This document shows, one piece after another, positions 1 to 11,400 of a DNA stretch of 64,000 bases. This DNA is from Trichobilharzia szidati (taxonomy: Eukaryota; Platyhelminthes; Trematoda; Strigeidida; Schistosomatidae). The translations under genes and the position numbers were made by a program. The stretch covers positions 23,322,804 to 23,386,803 of the forward strand of contig OX235277.1 in NCBI GenBank assembly GCA_944472155.2, written 5' to 3'. The notes below the pieces were generated by a model. The model saw only the letters and a program-made list of their open reading frames with translations. It was not told where the DNA came from and searched no databases. Numbering within the stretch: the first letter of the stretch is position 1; each line of letters starts with the position of its first letter.

Positions 1-203
1 CACTGACACATAATTGAAAGCCTATTGTAAATTTTCAAATGAGTTCAGAGCATGATACTTTGTTCACACAATTTAAAAAACTACTTCCTTTGTTAGTTCA
101 AATTTCACAGATTCAACATTCTGTTCATGTTTCACATACCCAATCGCTGCCTTCCGTTCCGTTTGTCACATGTTCATTCCCAGTTTTAGTGGTAAAGTCA
201 GTT

Positions 204-209
204 TTATTT
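204..209 (-). promoter_or_regulatory. Poly(A) signal of the minus-strand gene
   Basis: On the minus strand this reads AATAAA. It lies about 135 nt beyond the stop codon of the 344-544 exon, a normal distance for a 3' UTR. Seen in the sequence; its use is inferred. Confidence 0.4.
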
Positions 210-343
210 TGCTTAACTAGTCTTGATTTCCTATCACACACCCATTGAAACGGTAGCTTGCTTGTTGTATACTGAATGATATGCTAAGAGAACCAACAGA
301 ATCCTTCTTCATTTTTCGTGAGTAGTTTTGAAACAGTGAGATT

Positions 344-544
344 TCAGGCATAGCTCAGCCATTCTGTTTGGAAGATGCGTCTTTCGTTCGTCTCCATAAC
401 CTGTAATTCAACAAATTCTTTTACATATTTCGTGTTCAAGAAGATCAATTTTTCATGTAATGGGCAACTGATGAGACGAGAAAGCAAATGACATGGGTTT
501 GAAAGCAAGTAAGAAAGGTGGCAGTGGTTCATGAGATTGTGAAT
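344..544 (-). CDS. Terminal exon of an unknown minus-strand gene
   Basis: This exon is open in phase 0 for 66 codons and ends at a TGA. The acceptor just upstream (545 and above on the minus strand) has a strong pyrimidine tract ending CACTCTTTCTAG. The C-terminal half is charged and protein-like, with pieces such as YVKEFVELQVMETNERR and FQTEWLSYA; I recognise no family. The exon at 620-654 ends in phase 0 with a GTAAGT donor, so the two join in frame across a 75-nt intron, and an AATAAA follows. The alternative is chance, since open stretches of this size are not rare in this AT-rich DNA. The paired strong splice sites and matching phase make a real 3' gene end somewhat more likely. Confidence 0.45.
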   Translation of the reverse strand: MHNLMNHCHLSYLLSNPCHLLSRLISCPLHEKLIFLNTKYVKEFVELQVMETNERRIFQTEWLSYA

Positions 545-619
545 CTAGAAAGAGTGCAGAATAAAATGAATATACTATGTCAGGTAACTAAACTGTCATC
601 GAAAGTAACATTCACTTAC

Positions 620-654
620 TAAGCAATAGACGGTTGCACTCAGATGCAACGAAT
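620..654 (-). CDS. Penultimate exon (35 nt) of the same minus-strand gene
   Basis: On the minus strand a good acceptor (CTAATTTTTTGACAG) precedes 35 nt followed by a perfect GTAAGT donor. Entering in phase 1 gives SLHLSATVYCL and leaves in phase 0, matching the next exon at 544. Phase 0 entry hits TGA, and phase 2 entry would not match the next exon. No family recognised. Confidence 0.4.
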
Positions 655-2372
655 CTGTCAAAAAATTAGAACACACCATTGCAACGGAAATTTTCTTTTT
701 TGGCAAAATAGTTTTCTGAGGGTGTACAATCTTATTATTTACTAAAATCATGAAATAGTCTATTGTGTAATACAATTACTCAGAAGTAGTTTCAATCAAT
801 AGAAAATGAAGCAATAGTTAAAGAGATATAAGAGTAGGCGGTTTGATAAGTTGAAAACTGAAAAAAATATTCCCTTCAGAACACAGAAAATCAAAATAGG
901 TGGTTCAGCTAAGAGTCTGCCGTCGAAATGTAGATATCCTATATCAGGTAGCATAATCGTATATTTATGATTTCAAAATGATGAGAGCTGTACTCAGACA
1001 TCTGTCATAAATCTTTTACAAGCCTCATTTATACCCTTTCACTAATAAAGTTACGTTTTGTTCATATAATTTGCATATCCTTCCCTTATTGTCTTGACTG
1101 TTGCCATTATTTCCGATTGAAACGACTTTCAGTACTATCTGATATTTATTCATTTGGCTAAACATAATATTTTTATGATGTGCTATTGTAGTACTCACTT
1201 CGTTGAGTTTCAGTCACCTGCTATTCCTAGTAGTTATACAAACGTTTCTACGATTTGTGCATTTCATGAATTATTTTTAAAGAATCGAATCAATCTATTT
1301 GTCTCGATTTACATTATTACCAACTGATATTATTACATAAATGTGTGTATATTTCCACGAACATACAGTCTGATAACACGTTCATTCTGAAGGGGAAAAT
1401 TGTTATTCTACGGGAAGTAGAGCAGTTAATTGTCCACCTGACAAACGGGAATATAATGAGTCAACACACTTCCTGGTTCTAATCCACCTAGAAATTGGTT
1501 AAAGGGTTCAGCAATTTTGCATCATGTAACTTCACAACAGTCTACGTAATCATACATAACTAACTTATGTGTGTCAACTAAATTTTTTTGATTTCTGAGT
1601 CGTGACTGAATTCTTCACGTTCAAATCTAGTCCCCTAAAATTCAGCTTCGATATTTAGAAACAATACGCTTAGATTGCATGCATAAGGTAGCATGTTTGT
1701 TACGTGGAAATGTAGCGTTTAATGATCTTAATGGAAAATGATTGCCCTGTTCATTCAAAGAGACTTGAAAGTTAGGCAAATGCCGGGCTTTGGGTGGGTG
1801 TTTCAGCAAGAATTCACTTCAAAAAAGATGCATAACAAGTAGGTCTTTGACTTTCTACTGGGTGAATTCGACCGTGAAAATTTCATCCTACCGGATATTT
1901 ATGAATTTCAATGACTTTCCCATAAAGTAATGGTCACTGTTATGGTAATATTTTGAGCAAAATCTTTGTGCTACATAATTTGTATTCATTGAAGACAGTT
2001 ATATGGAGAAACGTTATAAGAAATCAGATTATTCGAGTAGATATTTACATTTAGTTGCAGAGTCGAGACTTCGCTCTTTTGTCAGCGCTTCATATTCTCA
2101 GTACAAACGTGTAGATCTGATAACAGTGATCGATTAAATTTCAGATACTTTTTTCTGCCAGAGACAATATTGATTTTCTTTAGATTTTTCAAAGAAGAAG
2201 CTTTTTTAAATATTGTCCCCTAAGCTGGAACTGTACACGTCTGCTACTGTAAAAGTATGTCAGAATGTGAATCGCAATGTGTGTCTAGTATTCAAATTTT
2301 TATTCTCTAATTTTAGTGGTCAGTGTTCCTGTACAATACCTATTGGTCATATTCAGCAGATTTAAGACTTTC
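655..2372. other. Non-coding, no recognised element
   Basis: AT-rich sequence between the minus-strand gene end and the micro-exon gene promoter. Apart from the weak exon candidate at 1199-1220 I see no coding signal, repeat or RNA gene. Upstream exons of the minus-strand gene or a shared promoter region could lie here. Confidence 0.5.
1199..1220 (-). CDS. Possible further upstream exon (22 nt), minus strand
   Basis: A GTGAGT donor on the minus strand follows 22 nt that read QVTETQR from phase 0 to phase 1, the phase the 620-654 exon needs. The acceptor (ACTAGGAATAG) has a poor pyrimidine tract, so this may be chance. Confidence 0.2.
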
Positions 2373-2379
2373 TATAAAT
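2373..2379 (+). promoter_or_regulatory. TATA-like box of the micro-exon gene
   Basis: TATAAAT lies 51 nt before the ATG of exon 1, so initiation near 2403 would give a short 5' UTR. A TTTAACAG acceptor-like site ends 2 nt before the ATG, so a 5' cis exon or spliced-leader trans-splicing is an alternative. Inferred from position only. Confidence 0.4.
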
Positions 2380-2429
2380 GGTAGTGAAGATAAATTGTAC
2401 TCATATTTGTCCATTTGGATTTAACAGTT

Positions 2430-2496
2430 ATGAAAGTTATTCCGTGCCTGCTTTTCTGCTTGTTCATCATGGTGATTTACACTGAAGATACCTCAG
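2430..2496 (+). CDS. MEG exon 1: signal peptide
   Basis: The ATG opens 22 codons: a basic start (MKV), a hydrophobic core CLLFCLFIMVIY, then polar TEDTS. The exon ends TCAG before GTAAGTT, a perfect donor, leaving one base (phase 1). The frame runs into TGA ten bases past the donor, so splicing is required. Confidence 0.8.
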
Positions 2497-5400
2497 GTAA
2501 GTTCTGATGTTTTTTGGTTTAATTTCTATATTGTATGAACGAGTTTTTGTATAATAATTCCTCTTAATAGCTGAATCTGTTTCATGAATGAACCCTTCGG
2601 CGGAAAGAATTCCCCTGTCACTGGTATTTACATGCAAGATTTTCGTATTATGAAAGGTCATGGCGCAATATAATCACGATTCATGAATAACACATAAGTA
2701 ATCTGACAGAAACAATTAGGAGTGCAGATAAAAATAAATGTTCTGAATGAAGTGCCAAAACAGTCACGTTTGAACGTCAACTCTCGCTAAAATTGTAATG
2801 ATATTTCACCTACGCGCAATATACTTGAATAGATAATTTAGACAATAATTTTAGTTTGTGTGCTGTGACATTTCAACTAAATCTAGTATATTTAGGGACA
2901 GAAGATCAGTTTTCTTATTCATGGGTGCTCATCAAGGGTAAATCAGTCACAATTTTACTGGAAATTTCTGTGTCATGCTCAATGAAGTGAGGTAAATGTG
3001 GAAGAAATGGTGTTGCATATATCATCAGAAACGAATCTCGTATTGACTATTGTTAACTGAGATCAGTTATGTTATCATTATTAACTGTATAATGATCCCA
3101 TTAGTGTATTGGAAATACAACTTTAAGATGTGTTTGTATAGGATGGTTTCACAACATTAAAGTCCATCGCTGATTTTTCATTAACGAGTCGTTTACGGTG
3201 ACTTTTGTTTGACAAAGATATTTTGGTATATTTATATGATTTATGTGACTAGGATACGTTGACTGGTACAACATCACATGATGAGCTACAACATCACATT
3301 GTGATAATAACAGCAACTTTTTCAAGGACATAAAACTTTGTTCTGAACCTTTTTCAGAGAAGAAAGACGAAGGTATTTAATGTTATTCAATTTACACTGA
3401 GCGTTTTAATTTGGTTGAATAGAAATAACTTGAAGCTTTTTGTTCTAGAGTTCATTTCTAAAAAGCTGCCTGAATCGGTTTCAGTGTTTCTTGTGCTTAA
3501 CTGAAATGGCATTAACTATATTAGGAATTTCCATCCTGATCGTTATTGTTTAGGACACATCAGCCTGAGGTGATGAGTATTTGGGTGGTGATGGTTCTTC
3601 ATTCAGTGCCTTAATTTAACCGTGGAGAATTCCAGACTACTTTGTTTGCAGTTAAACTGTAAGATGAAACAGTAAGAAACTGTTTCATCTGCAACAGTGC
3701 CATAAAGAAAATTAGCCTCACTTTGTTATTATCCCACGAGTCCCAATCGACCTGAAACTAATCCAGTCATTTCTTACTTTTTTTACGGTTAATGACATTT
3801 TATCATCTGTTGAAAGAAGTTGAAATATGCTTATCACATATTAAGTCCTGGTGTACTTAGTGAAAATTATCCATTTCTGACATTCTCAGATATGTGTTTA
3901 TACGGTTGTCCTAATGGAGCGAGTAGTCGAACCAAAGTCAATTTTTATTGGCAATTACAAACAACTACCTCCTCAATCAGGCGTTTTCAGTTACAAGTAA
4001 CCATCTTTTACAGTGATCTCCTTAATGACAATTTTTGTTGTCATTGTTGTTGAAAAATTACTTGCGCTTTGTCTTGGTGTATTGACAAAAGATCAAGAAG
4101 AAAAAGAGTTGTTTAGCATAGCATTCACGCGCTTTAGCTTAACGCATCTATTTAATTTTCCATTATAAGGGGCCGGTAAATCTGTGAAAACCGTGAAACT
4201 AACAAGATCTTTCGAAGTCTTATCAGTCAGACGTATTTTTCTTCGTATTAGTTTGTTTATTATATGTAACACACAGTGAAACAGTATTATTTACTGGATG
4301 ACGTTTCGAACAAAATTTATTGTTCATAATCATATCAGTTATAATCACACGAATTCAAAACTTGAGCTTTAAAGATTTTTACCCTCTCATATTTGTTGTA
4401 GGGGTAGTACAGTTTTTCAGATATCTGGGTGGACAGGTGTTGAAACATTTCTGTTACATGCACTTGCAGTTGATTTGACAAACAAAGCCTCTGTTATCAA
4501 TCTCTCCCTACACCCTGTGATATTAAATTTTAAAACTACCATCCAATTCCATGCTATTGTGTGGTTGTGTGTAACCGCATGTAGTGCTATAGCTGAACTA
4601 TTCTCTAGATTTCTTATCTTATTCAGGTCAACCAATCTAGATTTTGCTAGGTTTTTATGTTCAACCAGTTTGACTGCCCCTGTTCTACTAGTTCGACCTA
4701 TGTATTTGACCTGATAGTCATTCAAGCAGGGTATTACACAAACTAAATTGTTTTGTTTTAAAAGCTACACAGGATTCTTTAATCGACAAAGCTTGTTTCA
4801 AATTGAACTTGTGGATTTGAATGCCACTTTTATTCCTGCCTTGTTAAGAATTCTGCATAAGATTTCAGAGGTCACTTCCTGGTATGGAATTACTACTGAT
4901 GATTTAGATTGCTTACTGTTGATGTTGTCTTGCGCCCATTTGACTTTCATTTCTTCATTAATATTGTTATTATTATTATCACTATCACTACTATCATTCT
5001 TTATTTTATTTTTACATTTCCCTAAATATTTCTTGACAAATGTATCAGAGTAATTATTAAGTTTCAAAGCTTCTCTTGTATGTTTCACTTCCTGCCTTGG
5101 ATNNNNNNNNNNNNNNNNNNNNNNNNNNNNNNNNNNNNNNNNNNNNNNNNNNNNNNNNNNNNNNNNNNNNNNNNNNNNNNNNNNNNNNNNNNNNNNNNNN
5201 NNNNNNNNNNNNNNNNNNNNNNNNNNNNNNNNNNNNNNNNNNNNNNNNNNNNNNNNNNNNNNNNNNNNNNNNNNNNNNNNNNNNNNNNNNNNNNNNNNNN
5301 NNNNNNNNNNNNNNNNNNNNNNNNNNNNNNNNNNNNNNNNNNNNNNNNNNNNNNNNNNNNNNNNNNNNNNNNNNNNNNNNNNNNNNNNNNNNNNNNNNNN

Positions 5401-8400
5401 NNNNNNNNNNNNNNNNNNNNNNNNNNNNNNNNNNNNNNNNNNNNNNNNNNNNNNNNNNNNNNNNNNNNNNNNNNNNNNNNNNNNNNNNNNNNNNNNNNNN
5501 NNNNNNNNNNNNNNNNNNNNNNNNNNNNNNNNNNNNNNNNNNNNNNNNNNNNNNNNNNNNNNNNNNNNNNNNNNNNNNNNNNNNNNNNNNNNNNNNNNNN
5601 CACAATTGAAAACCTCTAATGTCATGCTGAAATCAGTACTTTGAGTATTGTGACCACAGGTAGTAATGATGGAAAATTCATTAGATCTACCGGGAGGATA
5701 AATTCTACTTTTATATGATCGCTATTTAATACATCCCGATATTACATCTTCATTATAAGCGATAAATATGTAAAGTGATAGAGGGAATTACATCATGTGA
5801 AGACCTTCTCAACGTTCACCAGTACAAATAAGTCAGAGTTTATGTTGTAATGAAAACGATGTTGACGGTGAAGAAAAGTATGTGTTCGACGACTCATTTC
5901 CGTAAGCTATACATTCGTTGTTATGTTAAACACGGAATTACTGAGAACAATCAGTTACTGGTCAATTTGTTCTAGACATTTCAATACTTAATGTATGATG
6001 CAATCTACCAAGGAATGAATAATCGGAAATTAGGAAAAGGAGGCAGAATTTCTGATGACCCAGAATGTGGTGAAATGACTCATGAATAAACTTGAATATA
6101 TTTATGGACTTGACGCTGTCTACTCAGCCAGTGCACTCAGTTTCATATGGACAACCAGACGAATAAATACACAATCAGATGGCAAAATACGGTATCTTAT
6201 GCTTAGCTGGATTGGTTGTCTGCCGCAGATATTGATGCGCGAGGTGGCTGACTGAAATGAATTCGCCAGAAATTTAGAAAGTTGGTTTCAAAGAATTTCC
6301 ACCTCACTGCCACCTATGAGCTAAAGGTTCGTGAGGACAATTTTCTTAGTAGCAGTTGCAGCTTTCAGTAAAGGAGGTATTTCCTTCTGAGTGGATACCC
6401 GCTCTCCAGTTGGCTTTCTTCTAGTGATTTCAATTCACTGTCTATCGTATCTTACGAACAAAGTTGTCGAATCCTTCAGCATAATATACGTACTAAGCTT
6501 TGCTTTTGGATCTGTGTGAAATAGCCATCGAAGTTTCGATATCGCGATCTTTAGCATAATAATTTGTCTTTTGATTGCATTAGTCATTAGGAAAATATTA
6601 CCAACGGGATGATTTGCATTGATCTAAATCGCATTCATAATCACATCGAAACTACTATGGCGAACATATTTTATTCAAGACGTCATTCAGCAAATAATAC
6701 TGAATGGCTGTTTGATACATGCAACAAGTAAATCTATAGTGAGTCATATGCTATCTGTGTGCCGCAGTGTTCAGTGAGCGTTTAGATCAGCATTTTATCC
6801 TCCTTATCTTCCTACTACAGTACGGTTCCTCAACGACGCTATATACGTCTCTCCAAATCTCCAATATACAAATTAATATCCTATAATGCCCTTTAAATTA
6901 TCTGGAATCCACACTTCAGGGAAGCAGTCACATGTCTTTTGCTGCCTGTGGACCATTAAACACTCTTGTGCTTTTAGTGAAAGATTATATAATGTGAGAA
7001 GCCCATTGACACCACAGCATGCAAAGTGCATAGCCTCTGATTCAAAGATCTTATTTTTGGTATGTTCAAGTTATTCGTCGTCTTGAGTTCAATCTGATAT
7101 CTGATGGCAACTGACATCGGTGATTCATGTCGTTAGAAAGGAATCCAATTCACTTGTTCACGTCTGTGTGTTTAATTCGGAAACAATTAGTTGCTGTATG
7201 CTTTCGGATCAATTTGAATCTGCATAATTCCCATGCATTTTAATATTAGTGAAGAATTACGATTCAGCTCATTGCTTAGTTAATTTTTTCTTTTATTCAG
7301 AGGATTTTTGTAAGTTAGAATTTTGAAATATTATGAAAGCCAGAATCCAGCAAATTCAGCACAAAACTTGGAATTGACTTGAATGACTAAGATAGGAATT
7401 TCCGAAATGTTTCAAGCTGATGAATCAGCCCATGATATTTCTCTGTTGTCTGATTAACTGATTTGTGGTGAGGACACCAATGTTTTCTGCTTTCGTTTAT
7501 TCACTGAAATAACTAAGAAGCATACGATATCCTGGTTGAAGGACATCAGTGCAACATCGATAATTCAATGTTAGAATGTTCAAGAAAAATTCTATGGAAA
7601 CTGAAGTTTACTCCATCCTTCCTTAGACCAAATATTAACTTTTATTTCCTCTTTTATAACGTTGATGAACTGATCAATGCATGTCTTATGCCTAATAATA
7701 GGCTGCATGACACTTCGGACATCCAACATGTATTTTTCCGTGTAATCAATGCTACAGTCATTTGATAACATGAAACATACAAGAAACCCTAATTAATGGA
7801 TCACACATTACTGGCTTTCAGTCGTCAAATTTACAGTTCAGTGTATAAGAGACTTTTATTTCTTATCAGACGTGATTTAGACGCAATGCCATCAGATGAC
7901 GCATGCAATTGTGTCGATTTTTAAACTGGTGCATATCCTATTTACTTCTGAAGATAAGCAGTGGATCAGGTTTCTATTTCTTGACGAATATATCTAAGTA
8001 TGAAATTCCCTGTATAGACAATTCCATGTTATATACTGTTTAATGAACTGTGAGGAGGTGCGTCAACGAAGAAGGATGTCTGCAACGCCGCATATCCATC
8101 TTCACCATCTCGGTAACTCAATCGCATTCGAGGTGTTTGCAGGGATCCATTTCTCATACTGACCATTCTGCATCCCTCCGTAGTCATATACGATTTCTTA
8201 TCCGATGATTTTAAAGATATCCAGACATACTTAATGTCTCCAGCTTTCCTTGATGTCTTTACTTTTCATGGATTATCCTCATTCAGAAAATAATGAAAGG
8301 AAAAGATTTATTTCAACGGAGACACCTTTTGACAGATTCATTTACTTAGCTGTACAATCGCATTGTGGGTGTGTACATTGGGATACGCGTCGAAAGACCA

Positions 8401-11400
8401 CTTTACCTACACGAGATGGTTGTTACTCCTTATAACATTTGTAAATTTTTAGAACACTTACTTAATTCCATACTTTGCTTCGTTTCCATGTGCATCCTAA
8501 TCACAACTCACTCAATAAACCATCCATCTTCCCAAGTAACGCTTATTCAAATTCTTTTATGTGCTGATTAGTATTAGTAACAGTTTTTGATTAAAACATA
8601 ACTGCAAAGCTGTCGCCAGTCTTCACCCTCCCTATTTACAATTTGATAACTCTTTATGTATTTGAAATGTCTTGACAGAATGAATTTGCCGAAGAGACTC
8701 TATTTTGACCTGCGCTATTCCAGATTATATTTGTTCAGCTTTAATTGCAGTTTACTTCTGGCTTCTGTGAAGTTCTTCCAAGTTGACCTGAAAATTTCTT
8801 CCATTAGATAATAATATATCACTCATTGAGTCCTCTTCTCGATTCCTTGTTCAGTAGGCTGCATTTCAACTTTCTTGTGTTTGAGATGACGTCTACTGTT
8901 CTCAAACATTGAAGACGGAAGCCTTTTAACACACTATGAGACTTCTGATGTCGTTTGCCAGCAGTCTGGCTTCATATCGTCTATTAGGAATTGTTGACAT
9001 AGTTTCGGGTCTAATCCAAGACTTTTCGCAGTTGTCCGGAGTAGTAATCTTTGTTTTGTGCATCAATGTAATTTATAGTATCTCGATGTTATACGCGTTG
9101 CATCTGAGTCTTAATGTCATTGATGGCTGCTTTTTCCTGAGTTAAGTTATCGACTCCACGCCTAACACTCATCTGGTTCCTGGCTTAATATCATATCACT
9201 TAAAAACTGATGAAGCTATTGATAAAAATATTCGTATAAATTATTTCATTGAAAACGCAACATAGTGAAGCAGTACCATTCCCTGAATAACGTCTGAAAT
9301 AATAGTCACGTTTCATAATATTATCAGAGGATATAATAAGACTGCATTGCGCTAATCCACAAGTCCAAAATATCCAATTTGTACACTCGCATTGATCAAA
9401 AGATGTCTGAAATATTATGTAATCCAGATGATAAGGATAACAATTCATTTAAATAGTTATGAAGAACAATTTGCTTATATTTTGAATGTTTTTCAATGCC
9501 ATATCTTCTTATATAGTGAATAGACGTGAGTGGTAGCTCTTACTTAATTCTATTATTTCTTCGCCTATGTGTTACAGTGATCCAGGTTTATTTAATGTAA
9601 AATAACTAGCAGTAGAGTATAAGTGACTGACAGTTTTAAGTAGTGCACGAAAGACTGAACAAATATTCAAAGTCAGTCGACTCTCAATACATATTTTTCA
9701 TTTGTAAATGCGAGATCAAATGTACTGTCAATAGTACAATGCAAAAGTTAAGGAATTGATGATTGGTAGATTTCTTTTGATTTACTATAATTTTTTCAAG
9801 CCGCAAGTACGTGCAAATTATCTGTTTTGAATAATGCTATCACTATGCCATGCACAGGTTATTATACATGAATAAGCCTAACAAGATTACAAGATTGTCT
9901 GCAAGAAAATTTTGTGAAGAAGAACACAGATGACGTATGAAAGCAAGAAGAAAATCAGTGAGCTGAAGAATGATCAAAGTTTATGCAGTAGTAATTATTC
10001 AGTGCCTGATATTCATTGGTCACCATATCTGCAGCAAAAGGTTACTTTGAATAAGTTCATAGTATGGTGATCAGCCTAATTAATGTGACACTGCTAGAGT
10101 CTCTTCTACACTTTCACTTTTCATATTCTAAGCGATGCTGGCTGTCAAGTTTTAAAATCGACCACAACTGAATTCCGCGTAAAACTGTTCTCCGACCAAC
10201 AGGAATGCAAAAATGTAACTATTTACTATACATCTGATCACGGAACTTTCAAACGAAGAGAGTTACTAAGAATAGAGATCTATAATTGCCATAACATTTC
10301 ATAAATTTGGAGTGTTTTGGAATGAAAATTTTTCTAGCTTTAAAAAACCACTTTATTCGAAGCTAAGTACAACATCCGCGATTTTAATAGTGAATCAATT
10401 TAATAAAAGTCATACAGAGAATATGCAATACGTGCCATGTCACCTTTGGACATTTTGTCGCTATCGATGGGAGGCAAATCAGACGACTAAACTCAGGAAA
10501 GCGTCTACTCTTCCGACCTATTTTTGCTTAAATTTAGGAGTCGTTTCCATTGTAGAAGTTGAAATAGTTAACTTAATACTTTGTACTATCAAATTATCAT
10601 CCATACTGTTTCATAATAATGTGTTCGAGGAAGGTATAACGAAACGATTCAGCAGTGTCTACTGGTTGGTGTTTCTGAAAAAAATATACCTTTTGTGATG
10701 ATATTAACAAATGGCGTGATATGATATGTAATTACACACTCCCACAATGTTCAACTTTTACACCGACATTATTCCAAACACGATATGAGTTTTCACATCA
10801 GCTACTAAATTTGAACAAGGCTTTCCATTATAAACCACAATAAACTACTGAGTCATGTTGAGTGTTTTCGGCCTTAATATAATCGCTTTAAGAATTGGGT
10901 CGTAAGTTGAAGTCCAAATTCACTTCTGATATTTCCACTGTAAAACAAAATAGTAGTCAATGTTTATTAATCACAAAATATTATTTTGGAAATGTGTTAA
11001 TAGATTACATTTGCGTAACATGACAGATAAGAATACAAATATAAGGACAAAACTTGAGCACTGTATAACACTGTGTGATTTTACCAAAATACTATTTTAT
11101 TCACAATGAAATAAAGACTACAAATTTTCAAGTGTTGGTTTGTAGGGATTTGATTGGTTACAGGATTTCATCATGAGCTGACATCAGTTAGAGAACCATT
11201 GGAAAACCTGAAGAGTACTGGACAGCTGTTTCGTCCTAGTTTGGGACTCTTCATCAGTACGCACCCACCGGGATTCGAACCCAGGACCTTCTGGTTACAG
11301 GTGGGTAGTCACCTGGGGTTCTAGTGAGAAGTCGTGACCAGTAGGGTGCAGCAGGTCGGGCGTGAGGACAAATACTCGCCGAAGACATTGGCTAGGGGTC

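Noticed and set aside
5057..5625. Several long open frames across the N gap
   Set aside because: They consist of unresolved bases; only the flanking Penelope sequence is informative.
6970..6995. 16-nt stretch between CTTGTGCTTTTAG and GTGAGA
   Set aside because: Good splice sites, but length is not a multiple of three, so it breaks the MEG frame.
10312..10698. 128-codon open frame on the + strand
   Set aside because: It opens at a non-ATG codon, has no recognisable motifs and no splice context, and one frame of this length is expected by chance in AT-rich DNA of this size.
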